Shown: positions 23,795 to 35,061 of the stretch, one piece after another | How positions within the stretch are numbered: position 1 is the stretch's first letter | Layout: each line of letters opens with the position of its first letter | NCBI GenBank assembly: GCA_025769875.1 | Contig: JAGFNK010000175.1 | Location: 1 to 64,000, forward strand | Length of the DNA: 64,000 nucleotides | Direction of reading: 5' to 3' | Origin: Russula earlei | Lineage: Eukaryota > Basidiomycota > Agaricomycetes > Russulales > Russulaceae | Notes under the pieces: generated by a model | Database searches by the model: none | What the model saw: the letters and a program-made list of their open reading frames with translations, nothing else | What the model was told of the DNA's origin: nothing | Translations under genes and position numbers: made by a program

Positions 23795-24373
23795 TTGCAT
23801 AACTCATCTGACGTCATCAAGGCTCCAATGACATCATAGCTGACTGAGCAACTCCACAGTGACCTCATAGGCTCACTAAGCGCCCCACAGTGACATCATA
23901 ATGATGTCATCGCTCCACAATGCTCAGTAATGCGCTCAGTAAGCCTGAAACTTGACACAAGTGAGTTTATGCCTCTGTAGTCCTATTGGATGGTATCAAG
24001 GGATCTAGAATAGTTCCAGTTCTTTGTAATCGACCCTGTATACTGTATATAAGCCCCAATGAAGCATGGCAGTCGTCAGACTGTCCATTTGTGATACTCT
24101 CATCTTCCTGGGTACTCCCCCGCGACCGCTCAGTTTAAAGACTCCCCTCGCCTCCAAGGTACTCTTCTACGACTGCCTTGTTTAAAGCCCCCTCGCTGCA
24201 CTGGCTTCTAACCTTCCCCTCTGCCTCCAGTTACACGTACCAGTCCCCATCTGGTATATCTTAGTCATTTGGCTCATCCTCCTGTTCAACGCCGCCTACG
24301 CCGTGTACCATCTGTTCCAACCCTTGCCCACCTGCTCCTGAGTCCTTCGTGATCAGCAGTACGTGTCTTGACA
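23795..24373 (+). repeat. LTR-C copy 4, 3' part
   Basis: It matches 29600-30193 through to the end TGTCTTGACA at 24373. It holds five TGA(C/T)(A/G)TCA-like motifs between 23809 and 23909, one of them a perfect TGACGTCA (23809-23816), then TATATAAG near 24045-24054 and CTGTCCATTTG. It abuts gypsy-B RT codons at 24374. The start of the LTR is missing. Confidence 0.8.
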
Positions 24374-26675
24374 GGAGATGAATGGAAAGCCGCCTTCAAA
24401 ACCAGTGATGGACTATTCAAACCAATGGTGATGTTCTTTAGATTAACCAATTCCTCAGCAACCTTCCAAACCATGATGGATGACATTTTCCAAGAAGAAC
24501 TTGCCCAAGGATGGCTCAAAATTTACATGGACAACATCATCATTGCCACAAAGAACGATGAAAATGAACATAGGTCCAAATTCAAACACATCCTATCAAA
24601 ATTAAAACAACACGACCTATATCTCAAACCAGAAAAATGTCAATTCCACAAGAAAAAGGTTGAATATTTGGGAGTAATCATTGGCAAAGGGAAGATCACC
24701 ATGGACCCAATTAAAGTCAAAGGAATTAAAGACTGGCCTACACCAAAAACACTAAAAGAAGTCCAAAGTTTCCTAGGATTCTGCAACTTCTACCACAACT
24801 TCATCCCAAACTTTTCAATAAAAGCCAGACCTCTCAATGATTTAACAAAAAAGAACAGACAATGGGAATAGACGTCCAAGGAAAAACAGGCATTTCTAAC
24901 ACTAAAAGAAACATGTGTATCTTACCCAGTCCTACGAACACCAGACTGGACTAAACGATTCATCCTCAATGCTGATGCATCAGGATTTGCTATAGGAGCA
25001 GTTATTTCTCAGGAACATGAAGACGGACTCCATCCTATAGCATTCTATTCAAGAACATTATTAGATGCAGAAAGAAACTACAATACACATGATAAAGAAC
25101 TAGCCACTGTCATTTTTGGTCTTAAAAGTGGTTGACCATTCTTCTTGGGCGCAGATAAACCAATTTGAATAAGAACCGACCACAAAAATCTTACATACTT
25201 TAAAGAACCACAGAAACTAACAGGATGACAAGCAAGATGGATGCAATATATGCAAGACTTCAACTTAACTATGGAACACATCCCTGGACACACCCATACC
25301 ATTGCTGATACTCTTTCTTGTCGCAAAGACCTTAACAAGGGGGTAGAAGAACAAAAAACTACCCTCCTCCCACCTGAAATCTTTACACAGAAAATTTTAT
25401 CTACCTGACAAACTGGACAAACAACAAGAAATCTTACAACAATTCCACAACGCCCCACCTGCAGGACATCCCAGAATAGCCAACACATGGGACTTAGTCA
25501 AGCAACATTATGAAGGTCCTAGATTACAACACTTCATGGAACAATATGTAAAAGGTTGCGCCAAATGTCAAGAATCCAAGACTAACCTACCCAGGAAAAA
25601 GGCCACAACCTTTCCACTTGACACACATGTTGAACAAGGCCCATTCCAATATGTATCAATGGACCTCATCACTGATCTGCCTAAATCAGAAGGATTTGAC
25701 AGCGTTCTTACCATCGTTGATCAAGGATGCTCTAAAGCAACAAAGTTCATTCCCTGCAATAAAATGATCGACAAAACAGGTGTTGCACACAAGTACTTGA
25801 AACACCTCATACCTTGGTTTGGCACCCCCAAAAGAATCATATCTGATAGAGACCCTCAATTTGCATCAAACTTCCTGAAAGCCCTTTGCAAAAGTCTAGG
25901 CATCAAACAAAACATGTCTACAGCATTTCACCCCCAAACCAATGGACAAACTGAGAGGATGAACACATGGCTAGAACAATACCTAAGACCCTGGACTGCG
26001 ACCCACCCTCATTCTTGGGCAAAAATGCTCCCTATTGCCGAGTACACGCACAACTCATGGAAACACAAGACATCACGATGATCACCACATGAACTACTCA
26101 TGGGATTCAAACCCCAAATTAACATCAATCTAGAAGACAAAAATGTGCCAGCCTCCACCAATCATCTCAGAGAACTAGAAGAATCTAGAAAAGACACACA
26201 ACAACTTCTAGAATGTAAACAACAACCCCAAAGACCTGATAACCCAGAAATGAAAGAAGGAACCCTTGTATGGTTAGAAGGCAAGAACCTCAAGACATGA
26301 GGAAATTGCAAACTGACACCAAAATGCAATGGACCCTTCCCCATCACTAAGAAAGTTTCCAAGGTTGCTTACCAACTCCAACTCCCATCATCCATGAAGA
26401 TACATGACATTTTCCACATCAAACTACTCCTACCCTATATAGAAACAGAGGAATATGGCATGCCATTCACTCGACCTCCCCCAATCATCAATAATGAAGA
26501 AGAATATGAAATTGAAGCAATTCTAGATGCTAGAAGGTTTGGAAGAACACGTAAACTTCAATACCTTGTACACTGGAAAGGTTACCCAACATTAGATGAC
26601 TCATGGGTTGACCACTATGACTTAAATGCCCCAGAACTTCTAAAAGAATTCTACTCCGCTACAGCTGGATGACCC
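24374..26675 (+). pseudogene. gypsy-B pol: RT (from GDEWK), RNase H, integrase, chromodomain
   Basis: The plus-strand frame begins in mid reverse transcriptase (GDEWKAAFKTSDGLF). It has the polymerase box IYMDNIIIA (24520-24545; the usual Y-x-D-D reads YMDN, with the second aspartate replaced by asparagine), RNase H (RFILNADASGFAIGAVIS), integrase finger (FHNAPPAGHPR; CAKCQ) and core (SMDLITDLP, IISDRDPQFA, STAFHPQTNGQTERMN), and a chromodomain (YEIEAILDARR, YLVHWKGYP; 26505-26640). TGA codons at 25133, 25166, 25226 and 26298 sit at expected arginines. TAG at 24869 and TGA at 26079 are less clear. A frameshift lies near 25405. The 5' half of the element is missing here; 4600-8734 carries what looks like it. 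Confidence 0.9.
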
Positions 26676-26746
26676 AATGCATAAAAAGATCACTATCCTC
26701 AACTAACATTCCCTACCGCTCTTCCCTTCTCCCCTAACATCCCAAC

Positions 26747-28020
26747 ATGTCTTCCAACTCCAACTCACCCACTGCCTCTTCTGCTACCCTTGTCCCCACT
26801 CCTCCATACTCTCCAACCCTTATTCCTCTACCAATCTCCAGAGAACCATCTCCGTCCACAGCCATGACTATCAACACCCAACTTCTGGTACAACGTGCTG
26901 CATGACACGCAGCAATGATAGCACAAGCCCAAGAACTCTGGCATGAAGAAACTCTACCCACCATACTACAAGCCTTTGGCAACCGCTCTCCTACTAGAGG
27001 AACTAGTCCTCCAGTAACTCGCAGTCCATCCTACCACATCCGCTCCCCTGACCCTGACCCCATCCTATTCCCCCTCGGCTCAACACACTTATCCCTCAAC
27101 AACCAATAAACACTGTCCTTCTCAACAAGAACTTCATTCCAGTGGCACCACCTGACAACGACACTCCTCCCCCTGCCTATGTAGCACCCATAGCTCCTGG
27201 AACAGACACTGCAGCTGAATTACTAGAACTAGGAGACGGCTGGATGGAAGGAAACTTAGGACTCGATATCCTAATTCCAGACCCAGGGAACGAAGATGAC
27301 ACCATTCCCCCACGATTCATCTTGCCCGACCTAACTAATGGATTCCCATCAGTCGTCGCAACATATGGTCCCGGTTGCCCCACTCATCAAATCTCAGTCC
27401 AAGCTCGTGCTGATCCCTACCCTCATCCCCTCCTTACAACAAAGGATGCCTTCTTATTTCAAGAAGGACTCAGACACACTAAAGCCGTGAACGAGGCCCT
27501 CACCTTTGAAGAAGATCTGTCTCTCAAGGCCAAGGTTCTTTGCTATTGATTCGCCATTAAAAAAGCACAACAAATGGTCAATCAACTTGTCACAGCCAGA
27601 GGACATTACCACAACATGCTATGGGAGATTTGAGACAGCAAAGTTAAGCTGGCGAGAGCTAACGCTAAAACCTGACTCAAGCCAAGAATCCTCTTCCAAT
27701 CCATGCCACAGCTAACTGAACAAGAGCATAAGGATGCCAAAGAAGCAATTATGGACCCCTGGTACCAATTCTCCCCTCATATCGCTGATAAGTGCTCCTG
27801 GTGTCTCGACGGTGGACACGACACCGTTGATTGTCCTAAGATCACCACTTGTGTCCTCTGCAATTGCCACAGACATAAGGCAGATCTTTGTAGAACTCCA
27901 CACCAACAATGCAAACCACACAAAATATGTATGTCGAGTCCCCTGAGATCAACTTCACTATCACACCCATCGCTGCATCTCCAACATTCACCCCTACATA
28001 GGTTAGACCTTAACAAGGGG
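26747..28020 (+). pseudogene. gypsy-B third reading frame after the chromodomain, Cys/His-rich end
   Basis: After the chromodomain the sequence stays protein-like for 1.2 kb. ATG 26747 (MSSNSNSPTASSATLVPTPP) opens a Ser/Pro-rich frame with a helical part (MIAQAQELWHEETLPTILQAF). A shift near 27105 leads to MAPPDNDTPPPAY (27142), then AIKKAQQMVNQLVTARGHYH and a zinc-finger-like CSWCLDGGHDTVDCPKIT (27793-27846), then CVLC, CNCHRHKADLC and CKPHKIC. TGA codons at 26903, 27547, 27631 and 27673 are again where arginine fits. A CCHC-like protein downstream of integrase is not part of the standard gag-pol order. It may be a second nucleic-acid-binding protein of this lineage. Confidence 0.6.
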
Positions 28021-28024
28021 GTAA

Positions 28025-29490
28025 TGTCACAAGAACCAGTACATCGGACTGGACTGGCAACCAGGCAAGCCTACCCGGACACGACTCATGTTTCCCACAC
28101 ATTTCTATGACTCATTCTACCTCATTTGTACCACCTGTTTTCTGCATGTTCTAGCACAATTGCCTCGTTGTTGCCTCATGAATACTATTTGATATAGTAT
28201 TCTACATGTATATAAGACTGCTATCCAACGAGAACAAGCCTCAAGCTTGTTCTCCTGTGAAATACACTGGATACTTGCTTCGGATCTTGTAGGCTTGCAA
28301 GTACTCAAGCAATTGTCTCTGAAAGCATCTCAATCCTCTAAGTCTTTGAATGCAAAGACCTATCGTCCCTATTTCCTCTCCGCGGAACACAAGTGCTTCG
28401 GCATTGTCATCTCCGAGATCCCAGAAACTCATGAAGACTTAGCATCTCGTGTCATGAACCATTCTCCAGAGAGGGCCCTTGAAGGACTCTTCCTTATAAG
28501 AGGAAACCCAGTCCCTATGGTCTCACCCTGTTCACATGGACAAAAGGGGTGAGTAGAGGTGTCCACAATATCGCATGCACATTGTCGCACAAGCAATTCT
28601 TGGCACAATCAACATACTGCAAGCCCCACTTAATGGCAACCCTTTTAGCAATAAAGGACAGTATTATAGCCTCCCTAAGGACCCTTTAGGACGACTCTAA
28701 GTGCCCTACAATAGGCGCTAACACAATACTAAGGACCCTACAATGTGTTATTAGACTAACTCTAATAACTATAGAACGAACTATAAAGCAATACTAAGGA
28801 CCTTAATAGAAGTATCAGGGTTGACTCTAAGGACCCTAATAGAACTATATAAAGGGCCTTATAGACAACTCTATTCCTGGAACCAAACTACAAGTCCCCA
28901 AATGACCAGCCCTAAACTAACTAACAGCAAATGAATCAGGTGCTTTGCATGTGTATTAAAGCAGTGAACACATGGACAATAGGGGTTCTTACTCATCATT
29001 AGAAGCCCTCTTACTCAGCAGCTTACTGAGCATGACTGAGCATGCTCAGTAAGCGTACTCTGACTTCTTACTCATCCATCTATTGTGCTTGATAACAAGG
29101 TTATGACTTGTTCCCTATTTAGCAGTTCTCTTGTAGTATATAAGCGCTCAATAGAGTAATGGACAGTCTTCAGACTGTCCACTTGTTTACGGCACTCTCC
29201 ATTCCTGGGATACTTTTTTAAGGACTGTCCCCTTGTGACCACCCTGGCTACTTCCCTGCGTACCTGCTCTACTCTACCAGTAACTGTACCTCTCTGGTAC
29301 TTGATACTGCTTTGGACTCTGCTCTTTGCCCATGCCGTCTTGGATGTCTATCGACTCATCCTCAAGCTTACCCCTCGCTCTTGAACTGGATAGTTCAACA
29401 GTGAGTCCTGACATCTCGCTCGACTCCCTGTGCTCATCTTGTGTGTGAACTGATTTGTCAGCAACACCGCCCCCAGTTGGTGACAAAGGA
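28025..29490 (+). repeat. 3' LTR of gypsy-B with nested solo LTR, target AAGGA
   Basis: The LTR starts TGTCACAAGAACC at 28025, after a purine tract AACAAGGGGGTAA, and ends GGTGACA at 29485. It is followed by AAGGA (29486-29490), the same five bases that flank the gypsy-A LTR. 28450-29413 is a nested LTR-E; without it the LTR is about 492 bases and matches 8263-8734. Confidence 0.88.
28445..29418 (+). repeat. Solo LTR-E copy 2 with target duplication TCTCG
   Basis: The LTR is 28450-29413 (964 bases, TGTCATGAAC to CCTGACA), flanked by TCTCG at 28445-28449 and 29414-29418. The plus strand is sense: TATATAAG at 29137-29144, then the perfect hairpin GGACAGTCTTCAGACTGTCC at 29161-29180. A 13-base inverted pair CTTACTGAGCATG/CATGCTCAGTAAG lies near 29023-29054, upstream of the TATA box. 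Confidence 0.93.
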
Positions 29491-30193
29491 CCCTGGTTTC
29501 CAATCCCTCTGACTCACTAAAAACACCCTCCTTCCTATTGGATTAACTCACCACGTGCTGGCCACATGACCATTTAGCCACTTGCTACTGAAACACTGGA
29601 AGGACTCCTAGACCTCTTGGACAATCTACATGATGTCATGAAGTGCCACTGACATCATAGCTGACTGAGCAACTCCACCATGACATCATATGCTTACCAA
29701 GCACTCCACAATGATGTCATCATGATATCATCACTCCATTGTCTCCCTAATCGTCCTGAGTCACCCATAGGTCTGACACAATGTGTTTATGCCCTTAGAA
29801 TCTGATTGGAGTGGTCCAAAGAGTCTGAGTTATTCTCTGTAGTTCGTACTCAGACATGTAACTAGTATATAAGCCCCAATGTAGCATGGCAGTCATCAGA
29901 CTGTCCATTTGTGATACTCTCATCTTCCTGGGTACTCCCCCACAACTGCTCGGTTTCAAGACTTCCCTCACCTCCAAGGTACTCTTCAATGACCACCTTG
30001 TCTAAAGTCCCTTCACTGCACTGGCCTCTAACCTTTGCCTCTGCCTCCAGCTACACATACCAGTTCCCTTCTGGTACATTCTAGTCATTTGGCTTGTCCT
30101 CTTGTTCAACGCCACCTACGCCACATACCATCTGTTCCAACCCTTGCCCACCTGCTCCTGAGTCCTTAAGGATCAGCAGTACATGTCTTGACA
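29486..30193 (+). repeat. LTR-C copy 5, 3' part
   Basis: It starts at AAGGA and continues exactly where copy 1 (8735-8868) stops, so the two together make one LTR-C. It has five TGAYRTCA-like motifs (29631-29730), TATATAAG at 29866-29873, a hairpin-like GGCAGTCATCAGACTGTCC, and the end TGTCTTGACA at 30193. Confidence 0.85.
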
Positions 30194-30620
30194 CCAGATG
30201 GCAGTCCCTTTGATTCCTGAGGGTAGATCGTCCCTCTCTCTAGCTTTGAACCAACCAAATTTGGTTCCTTGCTTCGATTTCTGGTTGAACTTTATGCATA
30301 TGCTATGTTCACCTTCGATCTCCAGTTTGTCCGCTTGCCACTGCCTTTCCTAGGGAGTTTGGACTTGTGTGCCTGCTTACCACTGTCTATGCCAATGACA
30401 GTAGGGGTCTTTACAGAAATATGAGTGTGTCCAACCGTGCTGCTCGTTGAGAGTCACATAGTACACCTTCTTCTTGTTGTGGAGAGGTCTGTATAGATTC
30501 TCTCCCTTGACTACTTCAGTGTAGGTTGCTGACCATATGATGACTAGGTCCTGGTCTTAAGGCTTCCTGCCTATTTCTGGTTTGCTTTCACAGTGATGTC
30601 TGTGATAGAAGCTTGACTTA
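30194..30620 (-). pseudogene. Remnant next to LTR-D, unrecognised coding
   Basis: On the minus strand one frame reads as protein-like (EVVKGENLYRPLHNKKK, HGWTHSYFCKDPYCHWH) but is broken and short. It follows LTR-D copy 1 in that LTR's orientation, so it may be the leader or gag start of gypsy-D. I do not recognise the sequence. Confidence 0.35.
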
Positions 30621-31241
30621 TGTTAAGGCTCCAAAGTGCCTTAAATAAGATCAATGGTTGCGTCTATGAATGCGCCCTACCAATGCAGATATGCTTGAGT
30701 CAAGCAAGCAATACTTGTGGAGGGGAAGGAGTGTTAGATCCTTCTGGAGTATGGCAACAAGATGAGAGGGGCTCTGCAGACGGGGTAGGAGTCAACTGTT
30801 TGGGATTGGCAAACTAAGTCAAGCTTAAGGCTCAACTGCTACAGACTGGGGGCTTTATATAGCCCTACAGGGATAAGGTTCATGCTACTGTAGTACTGGT
30901 TGGTGCTATAGAAGCAAAAGGCAGCTCATAGAAGCGAGGTTGCTTCTATGTAAATGATCTCAGTGCTGGAAGCATTAAGTGCTTCCCTAGTAGCAATCTC
31001 AGTGTCATAAGTACTTTCCTAAGCAAGGAAGCAACATACATGGCAGTACAGGAACATCTGGGACAGAAGCAATGCTACTCATTGCTTCTTTAGTACATCT
31101 TCAGAAAGATACAATCAACACTTTTCGAACGCGATATCAATGGACATAAACAATCAAGATCTGACGCACACATGATGCAAACAGTGCAGTCCATAGTTCA
31201 GGTGTTCTGGCATCTTCTGGACCCCAAACCACTCAGTAACA
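30621..31241 (-). repeat. LTR-D copy 1
   Basis: A 621-base LTR (minus strand TGTTACTGAG to CCTTAACA) matching 34437-35056. It interrupts the gag frame of gypsy-F at 31242. The flanks (CCATT, ACTTA) do not match, so it is not a clean solo LTR. It is more likely the 5' LTR of a truncated element that extended into 30194-30620. Confidence 0.8.
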
Positions 31242-32340
31242 CCATTTGAGTCCATTCTTGAAACTTTCAATGGCAATTACGTCGGTTTCAGGCCATCCAG
31301 TTTTAGTCAAGAGTTGTTCGAAGGTGAAAATGTAGTCGTCTAGAGATTCTTTCATTTCATGTTTGGCGAGAGCTGCTTGAGCGTCTTCCTTTTCTGCCAT
31401 GTTGGTAAATTTGAATGTTAAGTCTGTGACAAAGTCGTTCCATAACACTTCATCATTTCTGTTGACAGGGTTTTGGGCCCTATTCACCTTTTCCCTGAGG
31501 GCAGTTGCTTGTGAGTTAACCCATTCCTCAACCTTTTCTCCTTGGATGTAGGAGAGAGCTAGCATGGTTCATTTGAAAGGACTGATCATGACTGCTTTAT
31601 TGTCATTAAGTCCCCAGAAGAGATTGAACTCCATAATAAAACATTTGGTTTTATTTCTTTCTCCTGTGAACACTGTGGGTTCTTTGCCACTGAGGGACCC
31701 ATTAGTTCCATGTGGTGCTGGGGCAACTGCTTGGGGTGGGACAATGACTGGGGGGGCCTGAGCAGCCATCTGGGGTGGTTGCGCAGCAACTTGGGGTTGG
31801 GCTGCCATAATGGGTTCAGGAGGGTTCTGGGTTCAAGTTCTAGGACTTCAATGGGTTCCTGGTTTTCAGAGAGGTCCTCTGGTTCCATCGCAGGGGATTC
31901 GAAGGGTGTCTGAGTTTCAACAGTGTTTTCTGTTTCAGGGGGGTTGCCTTCTGTAGAAGAGGCTTCTGATTCTGATGGGGGTTCATAAAGGGGGTTGTTT
32001 TCCCTTCAATAGCCTAATCCAAGGCTGTTCCTAATGAGTTCAAGGTCTTGATGAGTGTAGAGCTGTCCTCTTCTGAGTTTTAGCTCAAACCAGCAGTTGT
32101 TGATAAATTCAACTGGTAGTTCTTCATTGTTTTCAGTGGTAATGTAGCAAAGGAAGGTGTGGAAACTGTCCCAGGTGGCAGTTCCGACAACATGTTGGGG
32201 GAGGTCTGGGGGAGGTCTAGGTTGGACGTGGATCCAGCAGTTTGGTGGTAGTTCAAGGTTGATCTCCAGAATGGAGTAAGGAAGCTTAGCTTGTGTTATG
32301 GCATCATGGCCATTATAGCATTAGCTCAGGGTTCAGTGGG
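31242..32340 (-). pseudogene. gypsy-F gag fragment
   Basis: Minus-strand frames give a gag protein: an N-terminal part (LPYSILEINLELPPNCWIHV, near 32230-32290), an acidic linker, a Pro/Ala/Gln stretch (AAQPQVAAQPPQMAAQ), and a capsid core (TVFTGERNKTKCFIMEFNLFW; KVEEWVNSQATALREK; LDDYIFTFEQLLTKTGW). TGA interrupts it at 31569-31571 (PFK-stop-TMLALSYIQG) and 32006-32008 (LGY-stop-RENNPL), both fitting arginine. A frameshift lies near 31810. The gene is cut by LTR-D at 31241, and the rest of the element is missing. Confidence 0.75.
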
Positions 32341-32376
32341 GGCCAAGTCCCTGTGACTTGGTTCAAGGGTTCAGTG

Positions 32377-33351
32377 GGGGCTGTCAAGACTCACTATTGA
32401 ACTATCCAGTTCAAGAGCAAGGGGTAAGCTCAAAGATGAGTTGATAGATGTCTAAGACGGTGTGGGCAAGGAGCAGAGTCCAAAGCAGTATCAAGTACCA
32501 GAGAGGTACAGTTAGTGGTAGAGTCGAGCAGGTATGCAGGGAAGAAGCCAGAATGGTCACAAGGGGATGGTCCTTAAAGGAGTATCCCAGGGATAGAGAG
32601 TGCCGTAAACAAATGGACAGTCTGAAGACTGTCCACTACTTTATTGAGCGCTTATATACTACAAAAGAACTGCTAAAACAGGGAACAAGTTATAACCTTG
32701 TTATCAAGCACAATAGATCGATGAGTAAGAAGTCAGGGCATGCTTACTGAGCATGCTCAGTCATGCTCAGTAAGCTGCTGAGTAAGAAGGCTCCTCTTGA
32801 TGAGTAAGAGCCTTTACTGTCCACATGTTCACTGCTTTAGTACACGTGCAAAGCACCTGATCCATTTGCTGTTAGTTAGTTTAGGGCTGGTCATATGAGG
32901 ACTTGTAGTTTGGTTCAGGGAATAGAGTTGCCTATAAGGCCCCTTATATAATTTCATTAGGGTCCTTAGAGTCGACCCTAATACTTCTATAAAGGTCCTT
33001 AGTATTGCTTTATGGTTTGTTCTACAGTTATTAGAGTTAGTCTAATAACACGTTGTAGGGTTTTTAGTGTCATGTTAGTGCCTATTGTAGAGCACTTAGA
33101 GTCATCCTAAAGGGTCCTTAGGGAGACTATAATACTGCCCTTTATTGTTAAAAGGGTTGCCATTAAGTAGGGCTTGCTGTATGTCGATTATGCTGAGAAT
33201 TGCTTGCGCAACAATGCGCGCGCAATATTGTGGACACCTCTACTCACCCCTTTTGTCCATGTGAACAGGGTGACACCATAGAGGCTGGGTTTCCTCTCAT
33301 AAGGAAGGGTCCTTCAAGGGCCCTCTCTGGGAAATCGTTCATGACAGGGGC
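32377..33351 (-). repeat. Solo LTR-E copy 3 with target duplication GGGGC
   Basis: The LTR is 32382-33346 (965 bases, TGTCAAGACT to CATGACA), flanked by GGGGC at 32377-32381 and 33347-33351. It split the leader of gypsy-F between its 5' LTR and gag. It has the same inverted pair and TATA box as the other copies. Confidence 0.93.
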
Positions 33352-33381
33352 CGGATCATAGAGACCAGATCAAAGGTTTAG

Positions 33382-33858
33382 CGTCTCAAGACTAAGTGAG
33401 ACAATGACTCAGCCCACAGACAGAGTTGATCTTCTGGTTTCACAGAAGCGGAGGGTGATGAGAGAGAGGCAGAGGAGGAAGAGGAACACAAGGGTTCCTT
33501 GAGGCATGCTCAGGTCAAGCAGAGTATAGGCCAGCACAAGCAAGTTGTGATTGAGAGAGTATACAGGACTAGGGATGCAACAGGAAATGGGACAAAGCTA
33601 AGCTTGGGGCATTCCCCAGCTTCTACAGGCACTTAAATACTGTATATAGCAAGGCTGTACAGTACTATATGTGGAACAATAGATAAAAGGTGAACCAATA
33701 GCAAAATGAGATCAATGACAAGTGAAACACAGGAGGTAAAGCGACAGCTGTCAATCATTATCAAGGGATGAAATGGTAACCAAAGGGACAAGGGTGACAG
33801 AAGAGAACAATAAAGAAAAAATGTTAGTGATGAACTGACAAGGGGGTAAATCATGACA
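33382..33858 (-). repeat. 5' LTR of gypsy-F (LTR-F copy 1)
   Basis: The minus-strand start TGTCATGATTTACC is at 33858. It matches 35594-36094 with many C/T and G/A differences. The end is near 33382 (CTTGAGACG, against GACA in the other copy), so that boundary is approximate. Confidence 0.7.
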
Positions 33859-34436
33859 CCAGCCAGCTCTCGACCCTCTTTCATCACATTGCCTCACCGT
33901 GACCACTAAGATGTGCTCTGCTGCCTTTCACAGTTGTCACCACAGTCGGATGCAAGGGCTCAGTGCCCCAATGATTTCCATCATCATCGCTTTGCAGACC
34001 CTTCATACACTACTCCACAGTTTCTGTCTTGCTACAAATTCAGACTCCCTAGTTACTTGGCCTCCAACTCTGTTTGTTCCCTTTGACTTGCTTGTTACTG
34101 ATTAATTTCATTTACTTGAGTCAACAATACTGTTTCAGATTCGTACTTATGCCTCATTTCGCAGTGTCATTGCTCTGGCTTGTCTTGTCTCACATCCATG
34201 TCTCGCACTCCCAACTTGCATCTTTCTGTCTCCCCAATCCCCCAATATCCCCCTCTCTCATAATTCGTGTCTCATATATAAACACTCTAGTTATGCCTCA
34301 GAACAAGAGACCTGTTTTGTCCCTTCTTTTGTGTGTGTTTTTGCAAACTCAGCAAGCTGCCACCTGCTGCCTTCAACACAGACTTGGTTCTTAGTGGGAA
34401 AAATACAAACAGGATTCAATTATAAGAATGCTAACT
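33859..34436. other. Spacer between LTRs, no gene seen
   Basis: CT-rich, CpG-poor sequence. A few frames of 60-110 codons lack any recognisable motif. TATATAAAC near 34275-34283 could be a promoter of an older LTR. Confidence 0.4.
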
Positions 34437-35061
34437 TGTTACTGAGTGGTTTGGGGTCCGGAAGATGCTGGAACACCTGAACTATAGACTGCACTGTTTG
34501 CATCATGCGTGCGTCAGATCTTGACCATTTATGTCTGTTGATATCACATTCAGAACGTGTTGATCATATCTTTCTGAAGATGTACTAAAGAAGCAATGAG
34601 TAGCATTGCTTCTGTCCCAGATGTTCCTGTACTGCCACATACATTGCTTCCTTGATTAGGAAAGTACTTATGACACTGAGATTGCTACTAAGGAAGCACC
34701 TAATGCTTCCAGCACCAAGATCATTTACATAGAAGCAACTTTGCTTCTATGTGCCCCCTTTTGCTTCTATAGCACCGACCAGTACTACAGTAGCATGAAC
34801 CTTATCCCTGTAGGGCTATATAAAGCCCCCAGTTGTAACAGTTGAGCCCTAAGCTTGACTTAGTTTGCCAATCCCAAACAGTTGACTCCTACCCCATCTG
34901 CAGAGCCCCTCTCATCTTGTTGCCATACTCCAGAAGGATCTAACACTCCTTCCCCTCCATGAGGATTGCTTGCTTGACTCAAGCATATCTGCATTGGTAG
35001 GACGCATTCATAGATGCAACCATTGATCTTATTTAAGGCACTTTGGAGCCTTAACATAACT
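34432..35061 (+). repeat. Solo LTR-D copy 2 with target duplication TAACT
   Basis: The LTR is 34437-35056 (620 bases, TGTTACTGAG to CCTTAACA), flanked by TAACT at 34432-34436 and 35057-35061. This fixes the LTR-D borders. Confidence 0.92.
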
